Positions 1-9,758 of a stretch of DNA of 64,000 nt are shown piece by piece (within the stretch, counting starts at the first letter, position 1; every line of letters starts with the position of its first letter). The position numbers and the translations under genes were made by a program. Below the pieces are notes generated by a model, which was not told the origin of the DNA, made no database searches, and saw only the letters and a program-made list of their open reading frames with translations. The stretch is from contig NC_022663.1 in NCBI RefSeq assembly GCF_000157895.3, forward strand, positions 558,001 to 622,000. Direction: 5' to 3'. Origin of the DNA: Mycobacterium kansasii ATCC 12478 (GTDB lineage Bacteria; Actinomycetota; Actinomycetes; Mycobacteriales; Mycobacteriaceae).

Positions 1-3000
1 GCGCCAACGTCGGCAACCACAACGTCGGAGGCGCAAATATCGGCAACGTCAACGTCGGTTTCGGCAGCCACGGCCTGCATAACATCGGCTCCGCAAACCT
101 CGGCAACGACAACTTCGGCCCGGCAAACTTCGGCGACGACAACCGCGGTTTCGCGAACGCCGGCAACGCCAATATCGGCCTTGCCAACACCGGCGACGGC
201 AATATCGGTCTTGCCAACACCGGCAGCAACAACATCGGCATCGGGCTCACCGGCAACGGCAAAGTCGGGATCGGCGCGCTGAACTCGGGCAGCGGCAACA
301 CCGGCTTGTTCAACTCCGGCACCGACAATGCCGGCCTGTTCAACTCCGGCACCGGAAACGTCGGCATCGCCAACTCGGGCACCGGGAACTGGGGCATCGG
401 TAACAGCGGCAGCACCAACACAGGCTTCGGCAATTCCGGAATGGTCAATACGGGGCTCTGGAATGCGGGCAACGTCAACTCGGGTATCGGCAACACGGGC
501 GACTACAATTCGGGCAGCTTCAACGCCGGCAGCTTCAACACCGCCGGCTTCAACCCGGGCTCCTACAACACGGGTTACTCGAACACCGGTAGCTACAACA
601 CGGGATTGGCCAACTCGGGCAATGTCGACACCGGCTTGTTCAATTCCGGAAGTTACGACAACGGCATCCTCTGGCGGGGCGATTACCAGGGCCTGCTCGG
701 CTACAACTACACGATCTATATTCCCGACACCGCCATTCCGGTGAACCTTGACGTGGAAATCCCCATCGATATTCCGATCAGCGCGACATTCGGCATCCTG
801 ACCATTGAGGGTTTCACCATTCCCAAGTACACCGCCGACATCACCGTGCTGGATGCCGGAACCACCCAGGCCATCAGCGTTGGCCCCCTCACGGTCTCGG
901 ATATCGTCGTCTCCCTGCCGCCATTAGCGACCACCATCGGCGGTCCGACCACCGCGATCGACATCACCGGTACCGGCGGCATCGGCCCCATCGCGATTCC
1001 GGTCATCGACATTCCGCCAGCGCCGGGCTTCGGGAACTCGACCGTGCTCCCGTCGTCGGGGTTCTTCAACTCCGGTGCCGGCAGCTCGTCGGGATTGGCC
1101 AACGTCGGCCCCAACAACTCCGGCTTCTTCAACGCCTCCGGAAACTCGGGGATCTCGGGCTACAAGAATGTGGGCGACCTGGTCTCGGGCATGGCGAACT
1201 TTGGCAACACCGTGTCGGGTTTGCTCAATACCAGCACCCTGGACCTCGGGACACCGGCCAATGTCTCCGGCGTCGCCAATGTCGGCTCCGACGTCGCGGG
1301 TTTCTTCGGCAATTCCGCCGTCTCCAACCTTGGGTTCGCCAACGACGGCAGCCTCAACGTGGGCAGCGGAAACGTCGGCAACCTCAACGTGGGCAGCGGA
1401 AACGTCGGCACCCACAACGTCGGTGGCGCAAACATCGGCAGCTTCAATGTCGGCTTCGGCAGCCATGGGCTGGACAATTTCGGCTCCGGAAATCTGGGCA
1501 ACGACAACGTGGGCCCGGCCAACGTGGGCGATCACAACCTGGGCGTTGCGAACGCGGGCGACGGAAATGCCGGCTTCGCGAACACCGGCGACCTCAATAT
1601 CGGCTTTGCGAACACCGGCAGCAACAACATCGGCATCGGGCTCACCGGCAATGGCAAGGTCGGGATCGGCGCGCTGAACTCGGGCAGCGACAACATCGGC
1701 TTGTTCAACTCCGGCACCGGAAATGTCGGCCTGTTGAACTCCGGAAACGGAAACATCGGCATCGCAAACTCGGGCACCGGCAACATCGGCATCGGGAATT
1801 CCGGCACCGCCAACACCGGCGTCGCCAACGCCGGCCGCCACGACACCGGTCTTTGGAATCCGGGCACCGGCAACACCGGCATTGCCAACGCCGGCGCCGA
1901 CAACTCGGGCGCCTACAACACCGGCAGCACCAACACGGGTATCGCGAACCCCGGCAGCTACAACACCGGCAGCTACAACACCGGCAGCACCAACACCGGC
2001 CTGGCGAATACCGGCGACTACAACACCGGTGTGGCGAACACCGGCGACTACAACACCGGCCTGGCCAACACCGGCAATGTCGACACCGGCGCCTTCATCG
2101 CCGGCAATTACAGCAACGGCTTTTTCTGGCGTGGCGATTACCAGGGTCTATATGGCTTCCACGCCGGGATCTATATCCCCGAATTCCCGGTCCTGAATAT
2201 GGGTATAGATATTCCGATCAATATTCCGATAAACTTGGATGCGGCGAATATTCTCGTCAACCCGTTCGCCATTCAACCGATTACCGTCAGCGTCCTGGGC
2301 TCGTCCTATCTCAGCATCACCTTCGGCACCATATCCATTCCGGCCCTCAGCGGTAATGGGCTCGCGGTCGACGCCCTCATCGGCGGGCCCGACACGTCGA
2401 TACCCATCACCATCACCAGCGCCCTGGGCCCCATCGATATCACGTTCATCGACATCCCGGCGGCCCCGGGTTTCGGAAACTCGACAGCCAGCCCGTCGTC
2501 GGGGTTCTTCAACTCCGGCACCGGCAGCGCATCGGGCTTCGGCAACGCCGGCGCCGACACGTCGGGCTTGCGAAACCTCGGCGGCGCGGGCGTCTCGGGT
2601 TACCGCAACGTCGGCTCCCTTGAATCGGGCCTGGCCAATTGGGGCAACACCGTCTCAGGTGTCTACAACACCAGCACCCAGGGGCTCACGGCGCCGGGCA
2701 ACCTCTCCGGCTACGCCAACACCGGCACCAACCTGGCCGGCGTGTTCCACAACAGCACGATCCCGGCCGGGCGCGTCCTCAATCTGGGCATGGCAAATGC
2801 GGGCCAACTCAACATGGGCTTCGGCAACACCGGCAACATCAACCTGGGTGGCGGCAACGTCGGTGACCTCAACGTCGGCAGCGGCAACCTCGGCAGCACC
2901 AACCTCGGTAGCGGCAATATCGGCAACGGCAATATCGGCTTCGCCCACAACGGTGACGGCAATCTCGGCCTCGGCAACACCGGCAGCCATAACATTGGCG

Positions 3001-5648
3001 CGGGCAACACCGGCGACGGCAACATCGGCTTCGGCAACACCGGCAACGGCAACATCGGCATCGGGCTCAGCGGCGACGGCCAGACCGGGTTCGGCGCGCT
3101 GAACTCCGGCAGCGGCAACACCGGCCTGTTCAACTCCGGCACCGACAACGTCGGCATCGCCAACTCCGGCACCGGCAACTGGGGCATCGCCAACTCCGGC
3201 ACCGGCAACTGGGGCATCGCCAACTCCGGCAACCACAACACCGGCCTGGCCAACGCCGGCAACACCAACACCGGCTGGTTCAACACCGGCCTGGCCAACA
3301 CCGGCATCGCCAACACCGGCAACTACAACACCGGCAGCTACAACACCGGCGCCACCAACACCGGCAGCTTCAACCCCGGCAACACCAACACCGGCCTGTT
3401 CAACCCCGGCAGCTACAACACCGGCCTCGCCAACACCGGCAACATCAACACCGGCGCCTTCAACACCGGCAACATGGACAACGGCTGGTGGTGGCGCGGC
3501 GACAGCCAGGGCCTGATCGGCGCTTACTACGCGATCACCGTTCCCGAAATCCCCGCATTCTTCAATGTTGCGATCCCCGTCGACGTACCGATCACCATCA
3601 GCATCACCGACATCGAGATCAATGCGGTCACCATTCCCAAGGTCTCGTTCAGCGGCTTGGACGACGGCATCGGCGGCAAAGTCGTCGGCTCCATCGGCCC
3701 CGTCAGTGTCTACGGTGCGCAGACCGGAGACCCCATCGTGATTAGCTTCGGCGACCAACCGGCGGTGGCGCTCAACGTGGGTAACCCCGACGGCACGACG
3801 GTGATCAACATCACTGGCACCGGCGGTCTGGGCCCCATCAGCATCCCGATCGTCGACGTGCCCGCGGCGCCCGGGTTCGGAAACTCGACCACCAGCCCGT
3901 CGTCGGGCTTCTTCAACGCCGGAGCCGGCAGCGCATCGGGCTTCGCCAACTTCGGCGCCAACAATTCCGGCCTATGGAACGTCTCGAACGCAATCGCGGG
4001 AAACTCGGGCTACCTCAACTACGGGTCACTGCAGTCGGGCGTGGCTAACTTCGGCAACACCATCTCCGGCCTGTACAACACCGGCACCGTGGGCCTCGAA
4101 TCGCCGGCCAATGTCTCCGGTATTGCCAGCATCGGCACCGACCTCGCCGGGGTGCTTCGTGACGGCCCCACCGCGACGGCCTTCAACGCGGGCCTGGCAA
4201 ACATTGGCGCCGGGAACGTGGGCTTCGCCAACATCGGCGACGTCAATCTGGGCAGCGCCAACATCGGCGGCTACAACCTGGGCAGCGGAAATGTCGGCGA
4301 CCTCAACGTCGGCAGCGGCAACCTCGGCGGTACCAACCTCGGCAGCGGCAATATCGGCAGCGCCAATATCGGGTTCGCCAACACCGGCCCCTCGCTAACG
4401 CCCGCCGTCCACAACGTCGGTCTCGCCAACACCGGCAACCACAACGTCGGCGCGGGCAACACCGGCGACGGCAACATCGGCTTCGGCAACACCGGCAACG
4501 GCAACATCGGCATCGGGCTCAGTGGCGACGGCCAGGTCGGGTTCGGCGCGCTGAACTCCGGCAGCGGCAACATCGGCCTGTTCAACTCCGGCGCCGACAA
4601 CGTCGGCATCGCCAACTCCGGCACCGGCAACTGGGGCATCGGCAACTCCGGCAGCTACAACACCGGCATCGGCAACACGGGCAGCACCAACACCGGCTGG
4701 TTCAACGCCGGCCTAGCCAACACCGGCATCGCCAACGCGGGCAGCATCAACACCGGCAGCTACAACACCGGCGCCAACAACACCGGCAGCTTCAACCCGG
4801 GCAACGCCAACACCGGCCTGTTCAACCCGGGCAGCTACAACACCGGCCTGGCCAACATCGGCAACTCCAACACGGGCATTGCGAACTCGGGCAACGTCGA
4901 CACCGGCGCCTTCATTTCGGGCAACTACAGCAACGGCTTCTTGTGGCGGGGCGATTACCAGGGCTTGATTACCATTTCCTACTCGTCGACCATTCCCGAA
5001 ATCCCGTGGCACTACGACGTGACTGCGCCCATCGAGATACCGATTAGCGGCAACGTCAACGAAATTACCCAAGAGGAGTTCCACATTTCCAGCATCCCCA
5101 TAAAGGTCCAACTGCAGCAGACCATCTGCTTCCTGGGGTACTGCACCACCATCACCACAACCGTGTACGACGGCAGCGTGGGCGGTTGGGCACTCGGTCC
5201 GTACACGTTGCTCACGCCAACCGCCATAGACGACACCATCACCCAAACATTTGATCTGCCCGGCAGCGGAACGCTGGGTCCCTACACCTTCGGCTTCGCT
5301 TACCAGCAGAGTCCGGGGTTCTTCAATTCGACCACCGACCCGTCGTCGGGCTTCTTCAACTCCGGCGGGGGCGGCGCCTCGGGACTTTTCAATTCCGCAC
5401 CCGGGGCGGTGTCGGGGCTGGCAAACGCTGTCGCGGACTCGTCAGGCCTGGGCAACGCCGGGGGAACCGGAAACTCGGGCTACCTCAACTACGGCGGGCT
5501 GGTATCGGGTTTTGCGAACCTGGGCAACACCATGTCCGGCTTTTTCAACACGAGCACCGTGGATCTGACACAGGCCGCATTCGACTCGGGCATCGGAAAT
5601 GTTGGCATCAACCTCTCGGGAGTTTTCAACGACATCTTTGTGCCGTAA
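1..5648 (+). CDS. PPE family protein, MPTR subfamily (5' end outside window)
   Basis: The frame is open from base 3 to the TAA at 5646-5648, so the N-terminal PPE domain lies before the window. The visible part, about 1,880 residues, is dominated by Asn-Gly pentapeptide-type repeats of the form N-x-G-x-G/N, the hallmark of MPTR proteins. Four non-repeat blocks interrupt the array. Each opens with a near-identical motif (N-G-x-x-W-R-G-D-x-Q-G-L) near 661, 2113, 3478 and 4930, followed by a beta-rich stretch containing I-P-E-I-P-like strings and later G-F-G-N-S-T. Such proteins are exported by type VII secretion and sit in the mycobacterial envelope; the specific function is unknown. It is large even for this family. 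There is no frameshift in the visible part. Confidence 0.95.
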   Translation, partial: ANVGNHNVGGANIGNVNVGFGSHGLHNIGSANLGNDNFGPANFGDDNRGFANAGNANIGLANTGDGNIGLANTGSNNIGIGLTGNGKVGIGALNSGSGNTGLFNSGTDNAGLFNSGTGNVGIANSGTGNWGIGNSGSTNTGFGNSGMVNTGLWNAGNVNSGIGNTGDYNSGSFNAGSFNTAGFNPGSYNTGYSNTGSYNTGLANSGNVDTGLFNSGSYDNGILWRGDYQGLLGYNYTIYIPDTAIPVNLDVEIPIDIPISATFGILTIEGFTIPKYTADITVLDAGTTQAISVGPLTVSDIVVSLPPLATTIGGPTTAIDITGTGGIGPIAIPVIDIPPAPGFGNSTVLPSSGFFNSGAGSSSGLANVGPNNSGFFNASGNSGISGYKNVGDLVSGMANFGNTVSGLLNTSTLDLGTPANVSGVANVGSDVAGFFGNSAVSNLGFANDGSLNVGSGNVGNLNVGSGNVGTHNVGGANIGSFNVGFGSHGLDNFGSGNLGNDNVGPANVGDHNLGVANAGDGNAGFANTGDLNIGFANTGSNNIGIGLTGNGKVGIGALNSGSDNIGLFNSGTGNVGLLNSGNGNIGIANSGTGNIGIGNSGTANTGVANAGRHDTGLWNPGTGNTGIANAGADNSGAYNTGSTNTGIANPGSYNTGSYNTGSTNTGLANTGDYNTGVANTGDYNTGLANTGNVDTGAFIAGNYSNGFFWRGDYQGLYGFHAGIYIPEFPVLNMGIDIPINIPINLDAANILVNPFAIQPITVSVLGSSYLSITFGTISIPALSGNGLAVDALIGGPDTSIPITITSALGPIDITFIDIPAAPGFGNSTASPSSGFFNSGTGSASGFGNAGADTSGLRNLGGAGVSGYRNVGSLESGLANWGNTVSGVYNTSTQGLTAPGNLSGYANTGTNLAGVFHNSTIPAGRVLNLGMANAGQLNMGFGNTGNINLGGGNVGDLNVGSGNLGSTNLGSGNIGNGNIGFAHNGDGNLGLGNTGSHNIGAGNTGDGNIGFGNTGNGNIGIGLSGDGQTGFGALNSGSGNTGLFNSGTDNVGIANSGTGNWGIANSGTGNWGIANSGNHNTGLANAGNTNTGWFNTGLANTGIANTGNYNTGSYNTGATNTGSFNPGNTNTGLFNPGSYNTGLANTGNINTGAFNTGNMDNGWWWRGDSQGLIGAYYAITVPEIPAFFNVAIPVDVPITISITDIEINAVTIPKVSFSGLDDGIGGKVVGSIGPVSVYGAQTGDPIVISFGDQPAVALNVGNPDGTTVINITGTGGLGPISIPIVDVPAAPGFGNSTTSPSSGFFNAGAGSASGFANFGANNSGLWNVSNAIAGNSGYLNYGSLQSGVANFGNTISGLYNTGTVGLESPANVSGIASIGTDLAGVLRDGPTATAFNAGLANIGAGNVGFANIGDVNLGSANIGGYNLGSGNVGDLNVGSGNLGGTNLGSGNIGSANIGFANTGPSLTPAVHNVGLANTGNHNVGAGNTGDGNIGFGNTGNGNIGIGLSGDGQVGFGALNSGSGNIGLFNSGADNVGIANSGTGNWGIGNSGSYNTGIGNTGSTNTGWFNAGLANTGIANAGSINTGSYNTGANNTGSFNPGNANTGLFNPGSYNTGLANIGNSNTGIANSGNVDTGAFISGNYSNGFLWRGDYQGLITISYSSTIPEIPWHYDVTAPIEIPISGNVNEITQEEFHISSIPIKVQLQQTICFLGYCTTITTTVYDGSVGGWALGPYTLLTPTAIDDTITQTFDLPGSGTLGPYTFGFAYQQSPGFFNSTTDPSSGFFNSGGGGASGLFNSAPGAVSGLANAVADSSGLGNAGGTGNSGYLNYGGLVSGFANLGNTMSGFFNTSTVDLTQAAFDSGIGNVGINLSGVFNDIFVP
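661..5330 (+). repeat. Four tandem ~1.4-kb modules in the PPE-MPTR gene
   Basis: The W-R-G-D-Y/S-Q-G-L block recurs about every 1,365-1,455 bp. Each copy is followed by a G-F-G/F-N-S-T-T/A-x-P-S-S-G-F-F-N block, then by an N-x-G repeat tract of about 250 residues. This suggests duplication of whole domains in addition to expansion of the pentapeptides. Confidence 0.85.
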
Positions 5649-5826
5649 CGGCGGGGGCTGGACCCGCGGAGCCAAGGGCGACGGGTGCCGCCTCAGCGGG
5701 CGTAGTCGGCACGCATCCGGTCACCCAATGCATTCGCGGCATGGACGCTATCCGATCCGCAGCATCCGGCAATAAGGTAAAGCGCTAACGGCCCCAACGA
5801 TCCGAACGATTAAGCCCAGGTCGCCG

Positions 5827-7077
5827 ATGAACAACACAGATATCGAGAAGGTTCTGCGCAAACAACGGTTGCGCTCATTGCAGGGCGGGTCGATACTCCG
5901 CGTCGGCGTCGCCGTCATCATGTTCAGCGCAATGCCGAGCGTCACCGATCCGGCTCGATTGCCCGAGCAGGCCGTGCTGCTGGGCGTCTATGCCGTCGTG
6001 ACGATCGGCGCGCTGCTGCTGACCTATGCCGGCACGAGTCAGCTGCTCAACGACGACCGGGCCCTGTTGACCCTCGCGCTGACGGACGTCGCCGCGGTGT
6101 TCGGTTTCAAACTGCTCTCACCCGGCGGATTTATTCCGCTGTTGGTGATGGCGCTGCTGCCGCGCATGGTGGCTGTCGAGTTGTCGCTGCGGCGCGCCGG
6201 CGTCGTACTGGCCTGCGCCTTCGCGGTCTTTACCGCATCGGTTCTTCAAGATCCCATGATCATGCGCCGGATTGGCCCGTGGGAGACCGCGGTGATAGTG
6301 CTGGTGTACGGATTCATTTGCGGCACAGCCTTGTTGGTGGTGATTTTCCGGTTGCGCAACATCGACGAACTGGCCGAACTCACGACCTCGCGCGAAGCGC
6401 TACTTGCCGAGACCATGAACGCCTCGCAGGCCGAGCGCCGGCAGATTTCGGAGTTCATCCATGACGGACCCTTGCAGGACGTGCTCGCGGCCCGCCGCGA
6501 CATCGCCGGATTCCTCAAGAGGTCCCCGGATGCACCCCTCGAACAGGCACTGGCCAGCCTGCAGGACGCTTCCCGGCTGCTGCGCGAGGCGACCTTCGAG
6601 CTACACCCGGCGCTACTCGACCAGGTCGGCCTGGCGGCCGCGGTGGAGAAACTGGTCGCCGTCACGGCAGCCCGCTCGGGCATGGCGATCACGACGGAGA
6701 TCGATTACCCCGAGCCGAATGCGATCGACCCGATCCTGTTCGGGGTGATCCGCGAATTGGTGTCCAACGTGGCCCGTCATTCGCAGGCCAGCTCGGCGAC
6801 TGTGAAACTGACAGTCGACGGCGAGGTCGCCCGCATCGACGTGGCCGATGACGGAATCGGGATAACCGGTGACGTCGCAGCGCGTCGTCTCGCTCAGGGA
6901 CACATCGGTCTTGCCTCACACCGGGCGCGGGTCCAAGCCGCCGGCGGCACGTTGACCATCCTCGAGGAACCCGTCGGCGCGCGCCTGCGCGTGGAAGTGC
7001 CGCTTCGACGCCCGGCGGCGACCAGCGGCCCGGCGACGGTACCGCACGGAACCGATCGGCAGTCTCAACGGTGCTGA
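5827..7077 (+). CDS. Membrane sensor histidine kinase, HisKA_3 (NarL-partner) type
   Basis: This 416-aa protein has about five hydrophobic segments in residues 25-185, then a short linker and a HisKA_3 domain. The H-box is E-F-I-H-D-G-P-L-Q-D near residue 215. A C-terminal HATPase_c domain shows R-E-L-V-S-N-V-A-R-H (N box), D-D-G-I-G-I (G1) and G-H-I-G-L-A-S (G2). It should autophosphorylate on the H-box His and pass phosphate to a LuxR/NarL-type regulator. The likely partner lies just downstream in convergent orientation (7172-7819), an unusual arrangement because such pairs are usually co-directional. The sensing signal is unknown. The ATG start follows an AGGTCGCCG stretch with only weak Shine-Dalgarno character. 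Confidence 0.88.
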   Translation: MNNTDIEKVLRKQRLRSLQGGSILRVGVAVIMFSAMPSVTDPARLPEQAVLLGVYAVVTIGALLLTYAGTSQLLNDDRALLTLALTDVAAVFGFKLLSPGGFIPLLVMALLPRMVAVELSLRRAGVVLACAFAVFTASVLQDPMIMRRIGPWETAVIVLVYGFICGTALLVVIFRLRNIDELAELTTSREALLAETMNASQAERRQISEFIHDGPLQDVLAARRDIAGFLKRSPDAPLEQALASLQDASRLLREATFELHPALLDQVGLAAAVEKLVAVTAARSGMAITTEIDYPEPNAIDPILFGVIRELVSNVARHSQASSATVKLTVDGEVARIDVADDGIGITGDVAARRLAQGHIGLASHRARVQAAGGTLTILEEPVGARLRVEVPLRRPAATSGPATVPHGTDRQSQRC

Positions 7078-7171
7078 ACGCCAGCCCGAGCGGTGACGCT
7101 CAGCCGTCTCGCCTTCGCCAGCGACCCGAAGGCCAAGACCCCGCCCATGCCGCGGGCCCCGACGCCGATGG

Positions 7172-7819
7172 CTATTCGAGCAGTCGACGCCGCATCGCCT
7201 CGGCGACGGCCGCTCCCCGATCAGAAACGCCAAGTTTTTCGTAAAGGCTGTGCACGTGCGTCTTGATCGTGCTGCGCGCCAAGTGAAGTCGCGACGCGAT
7301 CTGCGGAACCGAGAGCCCGTCGGCCATCATCGTGATCACCTGGGCCTCACGCTCGGTCAGCAAGGTCGTCGCTCCCCGGCCCCGCCGTGTCACCTCACCA
7401 GCCAGCCCGCCGGCTATCCCGGCCGGCAGGTACGAGGCTCCTTCGGCGCATCTGACCACGGCGTTCACGATCTCGTCGCTGTCGGATTCCTTGGTCAAGA
7501 ATCCCGAGGCGCCCTCGGCCAGAGCCTTGTATACGACGGGACTGTCATCAAACGCGCTCAGCAGCACCACGCGGGTGGGCAGTCTGTCGCGGGCTATCGC
7601 GTGGGTGACCTCGAGACCATCCAGCTCGGGCATCTTGTAGTCGAGAAGTGCGACCGCAGGCCGCAGTTGCCGGATGGCATCCAGCGCCGCGCGGCCGTCG
7701 GCCACCTGGGCGACGACTTCCACCCGCCCGCTGGACTTGAGGGCGCGCACGACCCCTTGGCGCATTACCGGGTGATCGTCGGCTACCACGACGGTGACTC
7801 GGTCAGCGGAATCTGCCAT
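7172..7819 (-). CDS. NarL/LuxR-family response regulator
   Basis: This 215-aa protein has an N-terminal receiver domain: V-V-V-A-D-D-H-P at the start, phosphoacceptor Asp in A-L-L-D-Y-K-M-P, and the conserved Lys in F-L-T-K-E. The C-terminal LuxR helix-turn-helix is L-T-E-R-E-A-Q-V-I followed by I-A-S-R-L-H-L-A-R-S-T-I-K-T-H-V. It is a DNA-binding transcription factor and the probable partner of the kinase encoded convergently at 5827-7077. The ATG at 7819 is preferred over the TTG four codons upstream. Its promoter lies in the gap shared with the divergent secreted-protein gene. Confidence 0.9.
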   Translation of the reverse strand: MADSADRVTVVVADDHPVMRQGVVRALKSSGRVEVVAQVADGRAALDAIRQLRPAVALLDYKMPELDGLEVTHAIARDRLPTRVVLLSAFDDSPVVYKALAEGASGFLTKESDSDEIVNAVVRCAEGASYLPAGIAGGLAGEVTRRGRGATTLLTEREAQVITMMADGLSVPQIASRLHLARSTIKTHVHSLYEKLGVSDRGAAVAEAMRRRLLE

Positions 7820-8131
7820 GCGATGCTCCAAGCGCTCTCGGCGACGCTATTCGGGCCCGGCCGAGTGCCGGACGGGCACCTCAACATTGTTGCTCCCGTG
7901 ACAAGCAGACGCGACGATTTACCGGCACGGGTCACGCAGATGCGCCTCCGCGGTACGTCCGCGAAGCCCGTCTCGCCATTCAGCTCGACGGGCGCAAGTG
8001 AGCACAACAGGACTCACTTCGTGGTCCAACCTCCTGGCCCGGCGGCATCGTCGAAAGTTGGGATCGGTAGCAACGCCACCGAGGTGTTATTTCCGGCAAC
8101 AGCGATGCCTAGCCGACAGAAACGAACATTC
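7820..8131. other. Divergent intergenic region (312 bp)
   Basis: This gap separates the response-regulator start (minus strand) from the secreted-protein start (plus strand), so it must hold both promoters. A short inverted repeat, gtgag...ctcac, lies near 7999-8018. No convincing -35/-10 pair or small gene is visible. A long plus-strand frame runs through it but looks like a shadow of the regulator gene. Confidence 0.5.
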
Positions 8132-8536
8132 ATGAAAATCACAGCGATAGCGGCAGCCGGCCTGATGGCCGGCATGCTGCTGACAGCAAGCCCGGCGCAC
8201 GCCGAGCTAACGGCGAAACCACAGGCGAGCGGCGTCCGTCCGCTGCAGCCGGCCCCCCGTATGGAACCCGACCCCAGGTCGGAGGTGCAAGAGCTGCTGC
8301 AGCAAATCTCCGACCTGGACGATAGTTGGGACAGCCTCACGCCGCAGCAGCGCGTAGCCCAGTTACAGCAGCAGGTCACCGTCGTGGACCGGGGTACCCG
8401 TAATCTGCCTGCGGATCAGCAGCCGGAGGTGCAAGCGATGCTGAGCATGGCCGTTGTCAAGCTGGTCGATCTGGTCATGAAGGCTCAGCCTCCGGGTAGC
8501 CCCTGCTATTTCCCGTTCTGCTTGCCCGGGCTGTAG
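8132..8536 (+). CDS. Small secreted protein of unknown function
   Basis: This 134-aa protein starts with a classical signal peptide: M-K-I-T, a hydrophobic core (A-A-A-G-L-M-A-G-M-L-L) and a predicted cleavage site after S-P-A-H-A. The mature part is Gln- and Leu-rich and probably helical (E-L-L-Q-Q-I-S-D-L and R-V-A-Q-L-Q-Q-Q). It ends in C-Y-F-P-F-C-L-P-G-L, where two cysteines could form a small disulfide loop. I do not recognise the family. A longer in-frame extension upstream is rejected because the signal peptide marks the ATG at 8132. Its 3' end overlaps the convergent hydrolase gene by about 31 bp. Confidence 0.75.
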   Translation: MKITAIAAAGLMAGMLLTASPAHAELTAKPQASGVRPLQPAPRMEPDPRSEVQELLQQISDLDDSWDSLTPQQRVAQLQQQVTVVDRGTRNLPADQQPEVQAMLSMAVVKLVDLVMKAQPPGSPCYFPFCLPGL

Positions 8537-9147
8537 CGCCGCCCGTCCGACAGATAGTCGGCAACGAAATCCGTTGTGCGCCAATGCCACTCACTCCAAT
8601 AGCGCACCATGTAATGACCTGCCCCGTGGATTCCCACCCACTGGGCATCCACCCCGCGGCGGCGTGCTCGAGTGGCCTGAGTACACGAACTGCCCGGGTC
8701 GGTCCACGTGTCGGCGGTGCCGTGCAGGACCAGGAGCCGGGTCCGCGCAGGGATCACGTCGCCGTCACCGCCTATCCACCACGGCGCCAGGGCCACCACT
8801 GCCCCGACGTCGCCTCGACCGGACAGCTGCGCGGCAACGCGGCCGCCCATCGAGTGGCCTACCAACACCACGTGTTGGGGTGCAAGCCGCTGTCGCACAT
8901 CGTCGAGCGCCGCCAAGCCGTCGCGAACGGCATCCAAGCGCGGACTGTTCCAGCCGCGCACGCGGTATTGAACGCGTCGCACGTGCACGTCGCGCCCCAG
9001 CCGACGCCGCAACGCCCGGGTGAGGAACATCATCCTCAGGTTGGCCAGCTGCCACCACCTGGATGCGCCGTCGCTGCGGACCTTGCCGCCCGGCAGGACG
9101 AGAACACAGGCACGCGCGGCGCGACGATGTGGGGGCACATGTGTCAT
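8506..9147 (-). CDS. Alpha/beta hydrolase
   Basis: This 213-aa cytosolic hydrolase has the nucleophile elbow G-H-S-M-G-G near residue 98. The acid is probably in L-H-G-T-A-D-T-W and the base in G-A-G-H-Y-M-V-R, which completes a Ser-Asp-His triad. The N-terminus carries L-P-G-G-K as the oxyanion-hole strand. The substrate is unknown. The length fits compact dienelactone-hydrolase/esterase-like members. It sits upstream of the secreted protein's 3' end and downstream of the PEBP gene on the same strand, with about 45 bp between them, so it may be cotranscribed with that gene. Confidence 0.85.
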   Translation of the reverse strand: MTHVPPHRRAARACVLVLPGGKVRSDGASRWWQLANLRMMFLTRALRRRLGRDVHVRRVQYRVRGWNSPRLDAVRDGLAALDDVRQRLAPQHVVLVGHSMGGRVAAQLSGRGDVGAVVALAPWWIGGDGDVIPARTRLLVLHGTADTWTDPGSSCTQATRARRRGVDAQWVGIHGAGHYMVRYWSEWHWRTTDFVADYLSDGRRYSPGKQNGK

Positions 9148-9193
9148 TCGGAGCCGAGGGCGGGGACGGACCGCGACGTCCCTGCCTTAATTC

Positions 9194-9724
9194 TCAGGTC
9201 TGTTGGTAGGTGCCGTAGATGACCGCCCGTGCGATCGCGTGCTGGAACAGGTTGAAGCCGAGAAACGCCGGGCTGGCGTCTTCGCTCAAGTCCAGTTTCT
9301 CGACGTCCACCGCATGCACCGCCACGTAGTAGCGGTGCACACCGTGCCCGGGCGGCGGCGCGGCGCCGACATAGCGGCGCATACCGGCGTCGTTGACCAG
9401 TGTCAGTGCGCCGCCGGGCAGCTCTTTGCCGGCGCCGGCGTCTTCGGGCAGCTCGGTCACCTCGGCCGGCAGGTTGGCCACTGCCCAGTGCCAGAACCCG
9501 GACAGCGTCGGGGCGTCGGGGTCATAGACGGTGACCGCGAAGCTGCGGGTCTCCTTCGGAAAACCCGACCAGCTCAGTTGTGGGCTGGCGTCCTGTCCGC
9601 CCGCGCCCATGATCCCGCTGACCTGTGCGGTGCGCAGTGGCTGGCCGTTGGTCACCGAGTCCGAGGTCAGGCTGAAGGACGGCAGCTCGGGTAGTGCGGC
9701 GTACGGGTCGGGCGGTGTTGTCAT
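9194..9724 (-). CDS. YbhB/YbcL family PEBP-fold protein (Rv2140c-like)
   Basis: This 176-aa protein shows the phosphatidylethanolamine-binding-protein signature: Y-D-P-D-A-P-T (ligand pocket), F-W-H-W-A-V-A-N-L and G-V-H-R-Y-Y-V-A-V-H-A-V. Length and neighbours (M20 peptidase immediately upstream on the same strand) match the M. tuberculosis Rv2141c-Rv2140c pair. It is cytosolic. Bacterial members bind phospholipid-like or small ligands, but a precise role is not established. The ATG start is preceded by aaagga. Confidence 0.92.
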   Translation of the reverse strand: MTTPPDPYAALPELPSFSLTSDSVTNGQPLRTAQVSGIMGAGGQDASPQLSWSGFPKETRSFAVTVYDPDAPTLSGFWHWAVANLPAEVTELPEDAGAGKELPGGALTLVNDAGMRRYVGAAPPPGHGVHRYYVAVHAVDVEKLDLSEDASPAFLGFNLFQHAIARAVIYGTYQQT

Positions 9725-9758
9725 GCTCGGTCCTTTCGGGTTGTCGGCTCACTCAACA

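Noticed and set aside
924..3758. Long minus-strand open frames inside the PPE-MPTR gene (e.g. 924-1841, 2655-3758)
   Set aside because: They are low-complexity shadows (Ala/Val/Gly/Asp repeats) of the N-x-G codon pattern on the other strand.
1..5648. Regular short repeats that could suggest a CRISPR array
   Set aside because: They are codon repeats of an MPTR protein in one open frame. There are no fixed-length spacers and no cas genes anywhere in the window.
7250..8536. A 428-codon open frame on the plus strand upstream of and including the secreted protein
   Set aside because: The first 290 codons run antisense to the response regulator. The signal peptide at 8132 marks the true start.
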